Source: Phytophthora hibernalis (taxonomy: Eukaryota; Oomycota; Peronosporomycetes; Peronosporales; Peronosporaceae). From it: DNA of 64,000 nt. Of this stretch, positions 10,901-20,422 are shown one piece after another (the first letter of the stretch is position 1; each line of letters begins with the position of its first letter). The translations under genes and the position numbers were made by a program. A model generated the notes under the pieces. That model was not told the DNA's origin. It did no database searches and worked only from the letters and a program-made list of their open reading frames with translations. Location: assembly GCA_012656075.1 (NCBI GenBank), contig JAAKBF010000046.1:124001-188000 (forward strand), read 5' to 3'.

Positions 10901-11292
10901 AGAAGCTGGTGGAGGACGACCTGGTGAAACGTGTGGTCTTTTGCTCGGGCAAGATCTACTACGAGCTGGCCCAGGAGCGTGACGAGAAGGACATCCAGGA
11001 CGTGGCGATCGTGCGTGTGGAGCAGATCGCGCCGTTCCCGTTCGACAAGGTGGCGGAGCAGGCCGCTCGCTACCCGAACGCCGATATCAAGTGGGTCCAG
11101 GAGGAGCCGCAGAACATGGGTTTCTGGACGTACGTGTCGCCGCGCTTTGAGACGGCGTTGACGCAGCTGAACAGCGACTCTCGTCGGCCCGCGTTCATTG
11201 GCCGTGCGGCCGCCGCGGCCCCGGCCACCGGCTACAACGCTGTGCACCAGATCGAGCAGGATCGCATCATCAAGAAGGCGCTCAAGTTGTAA
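7952..11292 (+). CDS. 2-oxoglutarate dehydrogenase E1 component (mitochondrial), three introns, three frame-breaking indels
   Basis: Thiamine-diphosphate enzyme that decarboxylates 2-oxoglutarate in the TCA cycle and passes the succinyl group to E2. The exons are 7952-8163, 8260-8570, 8633-8744 and 8817-11292. Introns are 96, 62 and 72 nt with GT...AG ends, and each restores the frame. About 1037 residues are expected. The N-terminus is Arg/Ser-rich (ARVAPSR, RAFSS), as in mitochondrial presequences. Family landmarks follow: SVHKSWDVYF, GHEAANLDPLGL, GMPHRGRLNVL, GDAAFSGQGV, YRRFGHNEVDNP, EAQFGDFANGA, LPHGYEGQGAEHSSCR. Three places each lack one base relative to the conserved protein: a G-run near 8370, GACTAGAG near 9474, and GGCGCGCGATC near 10500. 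Elsewhere the protein looks fully constrained. Assembly deletion errors in an essential gene are more likely than a real pseudogene. Confidence 0.9.
8164..8259 (+). other. Intron 1 of the E1 gene
   Basis: It starts GTAGGC and ends TTTTAG. Removal joins ACA-AG to C-GTG and gives NPTSVHKSW, the conserved entry to the E1 fold. An alternative acceptor at 8214 (TTTGCAG) would insert extra residues with no family match. A 20-base repeat-like stretch (GTATACACTTTTGCGC / GTATACACTTTTAGCG) spans the two candidate acceptors. Confidence 0.8.
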
Positions 11293-11633
11293 GTGTCGAT
11301 GGCACCTGGGTGCGGAAGGGAAATAACTCGCTAAGATCTAAGATGGAGATTCCATAGTGGAGATGACGATACTACAGTAACTCGTATGGCAAGCTGACCT
11401 GCGTGCCGGCAGAAGGCCTTGGCGTATTTTGTTAGCTTGCTGTTTGTAACCACTCGCTTCACACAAAAAGTTAAAACAAAAGATCAACAGTTATTAATAC
11501 TACGTAGTACTTCGAAGTACTACTTCGTATTAATATGGATCAGTTTATTTTTCGAAGTACATATATTAATGATTTTAGAAGGTACTAACGACGTAGTGCT
11601 ACTATTTTTAAAATAAAAGTACCCGAAGTAAAA
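11293..11633. other. AT-rich intergenic region with a near-palindrome
   Basis: 341 bases after the E1 gene. 11492-11538 is an imperfect palindrome centred on TTCGAA, with arms that both end in TATTAATA. No coding signal. It could act as a terminator/spacer or be the edge of the pogo-like relic that follows. Confidence 0.4.
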
Positions 11634-13522
11634 TTTACTTAATTTGCCACTTTAGTGCGCCAGTTGTTTGCACGGTGTAGACTTTAAACCAATCCTATCT
11701 CTCAAATTAGATTTTCAGCATTCTGATTGGATATGCTCTTCAGCACCACTTTAGTGCTTACTTTTACATCAAAAACCGATCTGATCATCCAGTGTCCGTG
11801 TGTGGCATATCTCCGGCTGAGCCAACCCTATATTAAGGGGACCGCTTACAAAACGGATGACGAGTCTAAAACCAATGATTTGATTGGATAGAGGAGTCCG
11901 TTCGAATGGCGTGATTTTCTCTTTCGATTGAGGTGCGGCGCAAGCATGTAGGCGCCATTTTGACTTTGCAGGACACTAGCAAACACTGGACCAGGTCCAT
12001 GACGGCAGCCACGGTAAGCAAGCTGGGTTGTACAAGCGCGGAATGCAGCTCATGGAAAGGGGGCGTATAGTAGGAAGCGTACCATGCTATTAGGGCTGCC
12101 GTACGGAGCGTGGCAAGGTGTCCTGCCGCCTCGGCCCCATGCTCGTGTACTTATTAGCTGCGGTAGAACAAGGGTTGTTGAGGGGCTGACGACGGGGCAG
12201 GGTGCGTCGCGAGGAAGAAGCTGCGGGCGTCTCAGCTCGTGGCATCGAGTTCGCATCCGTATCGGTAGTCTGCTATCGTCTCCGCGCCCAGGTCGATCCT
12301 CCAGGGCCAAGAAGCATCCAGACAACATCATGATTCTGGAGATGAGATGAAGCTGCGTAACTTCCCAGCCCAGATCTGGAATCGCATACTAGTGTTTACC
12401 CGCAACGCTGCTGGCCAAGTTGTACAGGGCCTGACCAAGCTGCTAGTGCTGGGTGTCCATGATGGACACTGATACGGCAGCCCATGAAGCATTGGGAGGC
12501 TGAGAAGGCGCCCCTCGCGGTTCGAGGAGCCTCGAAGGCAACGCTCAGCCAACGGTTGTCCTTCCGGTGTGCGTCCGTCTTGGGGACTCTGCACGCAGCA
12601 GCGCTAGTTCGTGACCAACGACATCAAGGCCGGTCCTTAAGCATGCAGCTTGTGTGATGCGACTGCATGTCAAGAAGCCTGCAAGAAGAGGAAGGCATGC
12701 AATGGTACTTGGATAGGTATTTAATTTACTTGCTTTTGTAAGGGCAAATCGGCCGGAAATACAAGATTGTCTAGGCAAGTAGAACCCATGACATCTTGAC
12801 TTTTGTATGAAACCTTAGGTGGCCGATAATACGCCACACACGGATATCGTTTTAGGAGCTATTCTCTGTGAGCCAGCGAGCAAAAGACCAAGGAGGAAGT
12901 CGAAGAAGGCCGCGCGCCCCCAGGCATCAAGCTGCGACGTGGATCGACGTCAGCTTCGAAGACCTGTTGCCAACGCTAGAACGATACTGCACTGGTGAGA
13001 CCTGTGTGCTCATGTGCGGGTTGCGAGCACCCCATGCGAATGAGACTACCACCCAGGACGAGCCCTCTCATTTGAAATTGTGTGTCTATCTATTTTGACC
13101 AAACTCAGAGATAGCTGGTTTTCCACTAAGCTGTTAACTTTTCTAAATCATCTTTTTGTTTGACAGGGTATTTTATTTTAGATGGAATATTGACATGCTT
13201 GGAACAGGGCGGTGTGCTGTAGGATTCCCGCGAAATGCAACTCATCTATACGTGTTTGTGGGTGTTGCAGGTTCCAAGATGTTCAGGACAAATGGTGAGA
13301 TTGACGTTGTATGCTCAACTCGTGTCGGTTCGAGTTGTAGGGTCCTTAAAAGCAATGCTATCGGTATGACTGGCTAAATCCTATTGTGCTGCGCATATAG
13401 GACAGCCCGTCGATGTGGTGAACGTCTGACGCATCAGGTGGCTTTGCATACTATCCCAGGCAGTCGTTCAAGTCTGGCACCGCTCTTTTAAAAGTCGTGA
13501 AGCCTGCAGGAACAAATGTAAG
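11634..13522 (+). mobile_element. pogo-like DNA transposon relic, copy 1, truncated and split
   Basis: The 5' part (from about 11634, TTAATTTGCCACTTTAGTGCG) matches the 5' flank of the better copy at 20.4 kb, including GATTGGAT and TTTAGTGCTTACTT blocks. From 12866 the transposase N-terminal region is recognisable (CAAGCTGCGACGTGG against CACGCTGCGGCGTGG). From 13150 the C-terminal catalytic part is recognisable (PRNATHLYVFVGVAGSKMF against PPNATHLYQPLDVAVFKPF). The central HTH and first two catalytic regions are missing. A 1-kb TIR element sits at 11796-12843. The right end is cut at 13523 by the gypsy LTR. Confidence 0.65.
11796..12843. mobile_element. Non-autonomous TIR element inserted in the pogo-like relic
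   Basis: The two ends are inverted copies: CCGTGTGTGGCATAT at 11796 and the reverse complement of ATACGCCACACACGG ending at 12843, with similarity trailing on to about 22 bases. The pogo-like copy at 20.4 kb has no insertion at the matching place. The interior has no convincing transposase. No clean target duplication is seen, so the family is unknown. Confidence 0.5.
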
Positions 13523-14420
13523 TGTGGTGTTGGGTTTTGGGCCCAAGCGATCACAGCTCGGTCACCCGATTACCGACGTTGTGCCTTTCGGTGAAAGGCG
13601 ATAACGCCACCCGATTGGCCTATCTCATCCCCGCGCGGTAGTGACATAGGTGCGATAATGACCGAGGTCTCGGCCGGGTATAATAAACTCCCGGCCGATG
13701 GAACGAACCCTCGTTTGTACCCATTTCAGTTTCGTACCCTCGGTCTTATAGAGCCGGGTACGGGATCACAAACTGGGATCAGTTCACACTGGATATTTGT
13801 ATTTACGTATAGGACTAGCTATAGGATTGACTACAGAGGCTCTCAGAGCCATAGATCAACATAAATAAATCAGCAGTCTTCCCCCAAGTCACCAAGGGTC
13901 AAGTCCTCTTCGGTAAGGCTAGCTAGCTTATCTCAGGGTCTGGATACGCTCGCCTTGTGGGATGCTGGTCAGCGAACCTAAGGTACATTGAACCGAGGGT
14001 TTGTTGCTGGCCAGTCCAAGAGATTAGAGTGGTCGAGTGTTGGGAGCGACGAGTAGCGTCGTTCGCCATATACAATAGTGGAACCGAGTGTTCCATACAT
14101 ATTTTACTACCCGCCGAGGTTTTACCTTGGCAAACCCGTATCAGGTTTGACATCCAATACACTTCCTTCTGAGGGATGCGGGGTTCGCGCGAAAGCGCAA
14201 TATTGCATACTAGCCCTCGCTCGTGGCTAGTGGTACAGGTTATTGGGTTGACCTAATGCAACCTAGGTGTACAGAGGGTTCACATCCAACCCGGCGTAAG
14301 GGATCGTTCCTGGTCTTCAGGTTTGATCCAACGCTCGTTGACCTGACAAGGGGAAGCGAGTGTTGTTGGTGGGACTCATACCATTTGGTAGTGAGAATTT
14401 CTGCGTGATCCTACACGACA
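13523..14420 (+). repeat. 5' LTR of gypsy 1
   Basis: It starts TGTGGTGTTGGG and ends ACACGACA, two bases before the primer-binding site, so the inferred length is 898 bases. The first 630 bases match the 3' copy at 19788 with one extra base in a C-run (CATCCCC against CATTCCCC) and one or two substitutions at the far end. An earlier LTR end near 14156 was considered, but it would leave 266 bases before the PBS. Confidence 0.75.
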
Positions 14421-14422
14421 AC

Positions 14423-14442
14423 TGGTGCCGCGACCCGGGATT
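14423..14442 (+). promoter_or_regulatory. Primer-binding site of gypsy 1
   Basis: TGGTGCCGCGACCCGGGATT is the form expected for the complement of a tRNA 3' end (CCA terminus plus acceptor and T arm, CGCGGCACCA type, probably tRNA-Arg). Its position two bases after a TG...CA LTR supports the LTR boundary. Confidence 0.75.
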
Positions 14443-14562
14443 GGGAGTGACTTTCTGTGTATCTTGGTTGTATCTTGGTTTTACCCTAACGAGCATTCAA
14501 GGGAAGAAAGGAGAGAAGAAGGGAGAAATGGCGGAACGAGTGAAGTCAGCGGGGAAACGCCG

Positions 14563-15855
14563 ATGAAGTCAAGTCGGACGCGCACCGAGGGTTCGATGCG
14601 CTCCAGTTCGCCGTTCACGACGTTAAGTACATTGGTGCCGGCCAACGAGAGTTCGGACGAATTTGACGAGCAGATGTACTACTCTGATGCCAATGAAGAA
14701 GATGAAGAAGATAACCTGGAAGAGACGGCAGCGATGTTGGAGCTTTTGGAAGCCGCTGTGGTATCCGCAGGACGCAGCGGAGGGGTGAGGTCGCTCGCGC
14801 GAAACCTCACCGAGGAATTGGACGAGTGGCTGGTCTCGAACCAGCTCACGGGGACAATCAAGATGGAGCCAACGATATGCGGTCGTCGGTGATAGCCGAG
14901 GATGCGAATCCTCGGTCGAGTGGGGGCCGGCCTCCTCTTAATAGGTATACCCCTGCCGCCAATAGAGTCCTCGGCTGGTGTCTGGAAGTAGATCGGACGC
15001 CTTGTCGATATTACAATCTTCGTGATGACTCGTCTGACGAAGGTTCGTTCGACGTTGAAGACCACGGGGTGATCTAGCGAGATAGTGTGCGCGCCAAATC
15101 CGAGAGTTTGGCTTTATGGAGAACGGGAGCATGACACCGAGACCTAAAATTGTCACACATCTGCCCTCGGCAATATCAAGCCGTACTTTGGACTCCGCGA
15201 TAATGTCGAAAAGGCCATGCAGTGGCTCCGAGCTTTCATCTATGAGATCAAAGGGACGCGCACGTCGCCCAACGAATGGTGCATGGTGTTTGAGCTGAGT
15301 CTCCAGGACGGGACTCTGTACTGGTACCGACAGCTCCCGCGCAAGACAAGGAGTACGTGAAATTTGTTGACCGACGCGTTCGTCAAGTACTACTGCTCCC
15401 GTTTTAACCAGTCAGCAAAGACTCGGTACTTCTTGGCAAAGCGAGAAGAAAACGAGCATGTCTGCGACTACCTCAACCGACTAAACGGTTATGCTCGCGA
15501 CGCTGGAGTGCAGTTTGAACACGGTAGGCGCGAAGCCAAGGACCATATCGAGCATTTTCTCGATTCGTGCGAGGACCGAGGGTTGGAGGAATGCTTGGGT
15601 CATGTCCGTGTCAAGGACATTCACGACCTGGAGGGCATGATTAATGACATTCTTCGTCGCCGCGAACGAAATTCGAGACGTGAGACCCCGGTCCGACGTA
15701 CTCGGAGTCACGAAGATGGACACCGACGCGAAATTGGGCGCTCCGATAATTCACGGGATAGTTATCGCCGAGACCGACGAAACCGAGAAGACAGTCGTCG
15801 CCGCTATGATCGTTACCTAAACGATAATCGCTGTCGGAATGAAAGTCAGTACTGA
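14563..15855 (+). pseudogene. gag of gypsy 1, frameshifted
   Basis: It starts at ATG 14563 with an acidic N-terminal segment (DEFDEQMYYSDANEEDEEDN) and stops at 14892. A second part (15116-15855, two frames) carries the retrotransposon gag domain: W-R-A-F..., FELSLQDGTLYWYRQLP, then LLTDAFVKYY...LNRLNGYARDAG. It ends in a long Arg/Asp/Ser tail. Capsid-type function is inferred from the domain pattern. Several stops and shifts separate the parts, so no full Gag can be made. Confidence 0.7.
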
Positions 15856-17184
15856 GCGAGAGTTACGCTTACGAACACGTTGACGCGTATGGTAGCCGCA
15901 CTGAATGTGAAAAGATCGGTCGATTTGCGCAGAGGGTACTCAGAGACACAGAGTAGCGGATGTGACGACACCGAGAACTATGCCTCAGAATATTACTCTG
16001 GCGATGATGACCGATGCTCTGACGAGTACTCGGACGACGAATCTTACTCGGTCGATGATGACTGATGCTCTGAAGAGTACTCGGATGACAGGTCGATGAT
16101 GACCTATAATACTCAGACGGCGGGCATGCATCGACCGAGTGGTCGCCAAGGTCACAGAGCACTGAAGAAGAAGAGCTATACAGCATGCAAGTGATTGGAG
16201 TCTCGACCGAGAATCTGACGATCAATGGGCGCGAGTGGGAAAATTCAAGTTACCCCGACGAAGACCACTCATGAGGTGTGGATCCGACGGGTCGGGAGCC
16301 TAGTGCCGACCGTAACGAGGTTCCGACGGGGGCAGCCGTCGGTGGTTCGGTTAACAAACGTCTCACCGACGGTTGCTTATTGCGCGAAACACGAGCCTGT
16401 ACTGCTATGGGTACAGAAAGGCGACCTTCCGCGACGAAGGGGTACACCCGGCTGAGCTCGGCCAAGTATGAAGAATGGCGGGCATTGTCGTATGCAGAGT
16501 GTCAAGATGAGGGTTATTTCAAGCGTGAATGCCAGATATACGGACGAAGGATAGCGAAACAGCCTCCCGTGGTGGAACGACGAGACTATCTGCTCCTCGC
16601 GGCAAACTGTCTCGCCCGTCCGATGATTCCAACCAAATGTCATATGTTGGTGCTAACACCGAGGAGTCGAAACGGCGAGACCGACCCATCATAACGGTGA
16701 CGCTCCGACCATCGGACGGGTCTGCCAGCGATGACTCGTCCAACGAGGACACCAATTCAGCAACATCCGAGGCTTCTGACGGATCTGCCGCTGGTCAAAC
16801 GAGCGGTGACGGTGATGACCCGGATGCTCAGTTGAAAGCGGCATTCGTGGTTGTGATGTACCACATTACCTCTGGGGATGGTTCTTTTGATGATGATGAC
16901 GAAAATGATACGTCCGAGCATTTGGCGAACACGATTGATCTTACAGACCACGCGCACGAATTGGCGTTCTCGTAGGACTTAACCGAAGCCTCGGAGACGG
17001 TGATAGACTACTCAGAACCGAATGTTCTGAGCCCGAGCGTTACCGCTCGTCGACAACAAGATCTCGTTGAAGTGCTGAAATGGCACGAGACGATCATGAT
17101 GTCGAGTGGGAATGCTCTTTTACCAGTGTGCGATATTGATGTACAAGAATGTGATCTCCATTTGCTGTACACCTGCCTACCGAG
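15856..17184 (+). pseudogene. Degenerate gag-pol linker of gypsy 1 (zinc-knuckle and protease/RT linker remnants)
   Basis: Contains acidic Ser/Asp repeats (16000-16110, where GATGCTCTGACGAGTACTCGG recurs), a decayed Cys/His knuckle (C...GYFKREC near 16500-16540), and a linker reading DLTDHAHELAFS then LVEVLKWHETIMMSSGNALLPVCDIDVQ (to about 17150). After CDIDVQ the sequence jumps straight to the RNase H region, so the RT palm and fingers have been deleted. Confidence 0.55.
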
Positions 17185-17580
17185 GTTTTACGACGGCTTT
17201 CTGATGTCTTTTGACGGCTCGGCCAAGATCAAAAGAAACGGCAGGTATGATAATTGCTCGTGGATTCTGTCGAAATTGTCTGAATGGACTGTAGTGACGG
17301 CTGTGAGTGCTTATCTCGAGACTACCACAGTAAACCTCGCTGAGTATGCCGGAATGAACAACGGAGTATCGACGGCACTCGAGCATGGAGCCGAGGATTT
17401 AGTCATTGTGGGAGACCCGAGACTCGCAATCCAGCAGTCACTATCTGTCTTATAGAATCTCTGACGCCTCAGCTGAATGATCACCCAAACCTCTCGATCA
17501 AGCTTCGGTCACTGAAATATATGCACGTGACCCGAGAGCTCAACACCGCGGCTGGACTTTGGCTAGCGAGACTCTAAGGA
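17185..17580 (+). pseudogene. RNase H domain remnant of gypsy 1
   Basis: Reads SFDGSAKIKRNGRYDNCSWIL, then LSEWTVVTAVSAYLETTTVNLAEYAG, and EDLVIVGDPRLAIQQ. This is the D-G-S / E-Y / G-D-P pattern of the RNase H fold with three of the usual acidic positions. It is followed by LKYMHVTRELNTAAGLWLA after a stop at 17455. It is non-functional without the RT. Confidence 0.65.
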
Positions 17581-17866
17581 GTAAAGAATCCAGTGTGATA
17601 TCGACCGAGACCAGGAAATCGGAATTAGTCGAACTGAACCAGATCGGAGATGTCACCTACGAAGTCTAAGCAGAAATGCCACGCCTGAAGAGAACCCGAC
17701 GACCAGCTTTGCCCGAGCTCTGGTGGCTCATGAAACGCTTCGCGACAAATATTTTCTCGATTTCGTTAGGGATGTACCGGATTACATAACGGTAACGACC
17801 AGACAGTAAGCAATCGCAAGGAAGAAACGAGTCCGATTTGCGGATAAGCCTCGGTCGTAGGCCGAG

Positions 17867-18864
17867 ATGACGGGGCTTAACGAGGCGAAGCGCGATGTGC
17901 CCACAGAGGTCCAGAATGAAGCAGGAGACGAGCAATCGGCCCCCGCTGCAAAATTCGGTACGCCTAATGCAGAAGGTGTAGACTTTGTGGTTATACACGG
18001 AGAGCACCGTCAATGGATCTCCACCGCCCCAGATGAAGAGCTACGCTCAGCCAGATACGCGAGGAAGATGGACGACAAGGCTGGGCTGAGCGCGGACGAC
18101 GCGATGTATCTCCTCGGAATGAATCGTCGGTGGGGCACCGAACGCCGAGAAGCAAACCGTCAGCAAGCCATTGCATGGGAAATGCCGATGGAATACCAAG
18201 GCGTCGATATGGCTCGGAGAGCAAAGGGGCACAATGAGTCGTGGAGCCGCCGCGAGGGAGTGGCAGTACCGAACGGTGGTAAAAATGAGACATCGGTCGA
18301 GTCGCGAGTAGTAGCACCGAACATTGGTGACAACGAAACCTCGGAGGAGTCACGAGCGGAGACAGGGGCAACACCTGATGCTCCAGTGGAAGCACCGAGA
18401 TTTCCTCTCCATTGGGGTAAAGTATGGTTGTACATGAAGCGCGTCAAGTCGAGATTGACAAAGAAATTAGCTAACCGATGGCAAGAAATATTCAGAGTCA
18501 AGAACAAGATCGAAGAATTCGCATTCGAGTTGGAATTACCAGACAGAATCGGAAGTATGCTTTTCCCGAGATGCATATGTCCCGAATCAAGGTCGTGAAT
18601 GAATTTGGAGACCGACCGAGGGTTCGGTTAAGCACCCGTAGTGTTGACAAAGAGTTGTGGTCTGAAGATAGTTGGGATCCGGACCGACTAGCCGACGAGT
18701 ACGAAGTGGAGGACATCTTCGGCGACCGATTCCCGCGGTCGACGAGCACTAGAGGTGCCATCCGAGAGTTCAAAGTGAAAAAGGTCGGGTTTGATGTGCC
18801 GACATGGAAACTACCATCGATTTTGTGTGGTGAGCTAGTATCACTACCTATATGCGTAGCGTAG
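17867..18864 (+). pseudogene. Integrase C-terminal region with chromodomain, gypsy 1
   Basis: The 243-residue ORF ends with VWLYMKRVKSRLTKKLANRWQ and EFAFELELPDR, the GPY-type integrase C-terminal module. One frame over (18580-18864) come NEFGDRPRVRL and a chromodomain-like EYEVEDIFGD...IREFKVKKVGFDVPTWKL. The integrase zinc finger and DDE core are not present upstream, which confirms the large internal deletion. Confidence 0.65.
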
Positions 18865-18914
18865 CGAGCGACGGTTGCAGATGGTCTAAGGCGATGATGA
18901 GGACTGGTTGGAAG

Positions 18915-19130
18915 TGCAACCGATGATTGAACTACCTACGGGGTCGATACAGCCCGTAGTAACAGACGAAATTTACTACTGTATCGGAATTGCATGTCAC
19001 CGACCCTTGAGAGCAGTCAGGTCTCTTGCGAGGCTCGGTTGCAATGTCGGATCGACGATTCAACTGCCTGCGGGGTTATGCAGCCCGTGGTGACAGACGA
19101 AAACTACTACTGTATCGAATTGCATATTTA
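18915..19130 (+). repeat. Tandem duplication near the 3' end of gypsy 1
   Basis: Two imperfect copies about 120 bases apart share the blocks CAGCCCGT(A/G)GT(A/G)ACAGACGAAA and CTACTGTATCG. They lie between the integrase end and the polypurine tract and have no coding features. Confidence 0.6.
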
Positions 19131-19773
19131 CATGTGACGTGAACGATTTTCGAGTGGAATTGGATGAAATGGAATTGCCCAAGCTCAAGAATTGCCCTAG
19201 CGAAAGACTACAAGCTTAGGACGGCGTGGAAACAGGTTAAAGGATGAATGGAAAAGTCGAAAATAGCGGGACCGAGGCCTAGATCTCTGCCGCAGACACG
19301 ATGCGAGCCAAAACGACCGGATCAGGTACCCCTTATTGGAGGTCGCAAGTTATTCACCCGCTGCCGGAACCGGAGTGCGACGTGAAGAACCCTCGGTGGC
19401 TTCCTCATCGTTCTCATCGTGCCTCGCTTGGTCTCGACCGACAGCAGCCGAGGCTTGGATAGCCTCTCCGAGGCCCCGTTAGTGGTCGGATGCGCAGAAG
19501 TTGGCAACCGAAGAGCAGGCCTGCGGAGCCTAAACTGTCGGACGATGGTTGATCGACTCCCTGAGAATGCGTACGACGGTGTGGAATATACACAGAGGTG
19601 TCAGAAGATGTTCTGGGGGCACGAGAGCAAAAGAAGATAACGAACGAACATCCCCAGACGCGTCGAGAACGTGAAGAGCGACAGCCGTAGCTTGCCCCAG
19701 CAGGGAAAAGGTGGTTCAAGAGGCGCACGATCAAGAGGCGCCACGACGCGCACTACTTGCGGGAGCTTGCGTC

Positions 19774-19786
19774 GAGGCGGGGGAAG
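19774..19786 (+). promoter_or_regulatory. Polypurine tract of gypsy 1
   Basis: GAGGCGGGGGAAG directly precedes the 3' LTR, which is the expected place for plus-strand priming. Confidence 0.65.
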
Positions 19787-19787
19787 T

Positions 19788-20422
19788 TGTGGTGTTGGGT
19801 TTTGGGCCCAAGCGATCACAGCTCGGTCACCCGATTACCGACGTTGTGCCTTTCGGTGAAAGGCGATAACGCCACCCGATTGGCCTATCTCATTCCCCGC
19901 GCGGTAGTGACATAGGTGCGATAATGACCGAGGTCTCGGCCGGGTATAATAAACTCCCGGCCGATGGAACGAACCCTCGTTTGTACCCATTTCAGTTTCG
20001 TACCCTCGGTCTTATAGAGCCGGGTACGGGATCACAAACTGGGATCAGTTCACACTGGATATTTGTATTTACGTATAGGACTAGCTATAGGATTGACTAC
20101 AGAGGCTCTCAGAGCCATAGATCAACATAAATAAATCAGCAGTCTTCCCCCAAGTCACCAAGGGTCAAGTCCTCTTCGGTAAGGCTAGCTAGCTTATCTC
20201 AGGGTCTGGATACGCTCGCCTTGTGGGATGCTGGTCAGCGAACCTAAGGTACATTGAACCGAGGGTTTGTTGCTGGCCAGTCCAAGAGATTAGAGTGGTC
20301 GAGTGTTGGGAGCGACGAGTAGCGTCGTTCGCCATATACAATAGTGGAACCGAGTGTTCCATACATATTTTACTACCCGCCGAGGTTTTACCTTGGCAAA
20401 CCCGTATCAGGCTTGACAGCCA
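19788..20422 (+). repeat. 3' LTR of gypsy 1, truncated
   Basis: Matches the first 630 bases of the 5' LTR almost perfectly, then stops where the pogo-like element begins. The last 265 or so bases of the LTR are missing and were not seen elsewhere in the window. Confidence 0.8.

Larger units (their letters stand above)
13523..20422 (+). mobile_element. Ty3/gypsy LTR retrotransposon 1, internally deleted, 3' LTR truncated
   Basis: It is bounded by direct repeats at 13523 and 19788. The order is 5' LTR, a primer-binding site complementary to a tRNA 3' end, gag, remnants of protease/RT linker, RNase H, integrase C-terminus with chromodomain, a polypurine tract at 19774-19786, then 3' LTR. That order and the chromodomain place it in Ty3/gypsy. 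The RT catalytic core and integrase DDE core are absent and remaining frames are broken, although the LTRs are nearly identical. This indicates a recent insertion of a non-autonomous derivative. Confidence 0.85.

Noticed and set aside
13523..14156. A 630-bp LTR ending at GACATCCA with a GTAA(G/C) target duplication
   Set aside because: It would leave 266 bases before the primer-binding site. A TG...CA LTR of 898 bases ending two bases before the PBS is more canonical. The apparent duplication has a mismatch and is probably chance.
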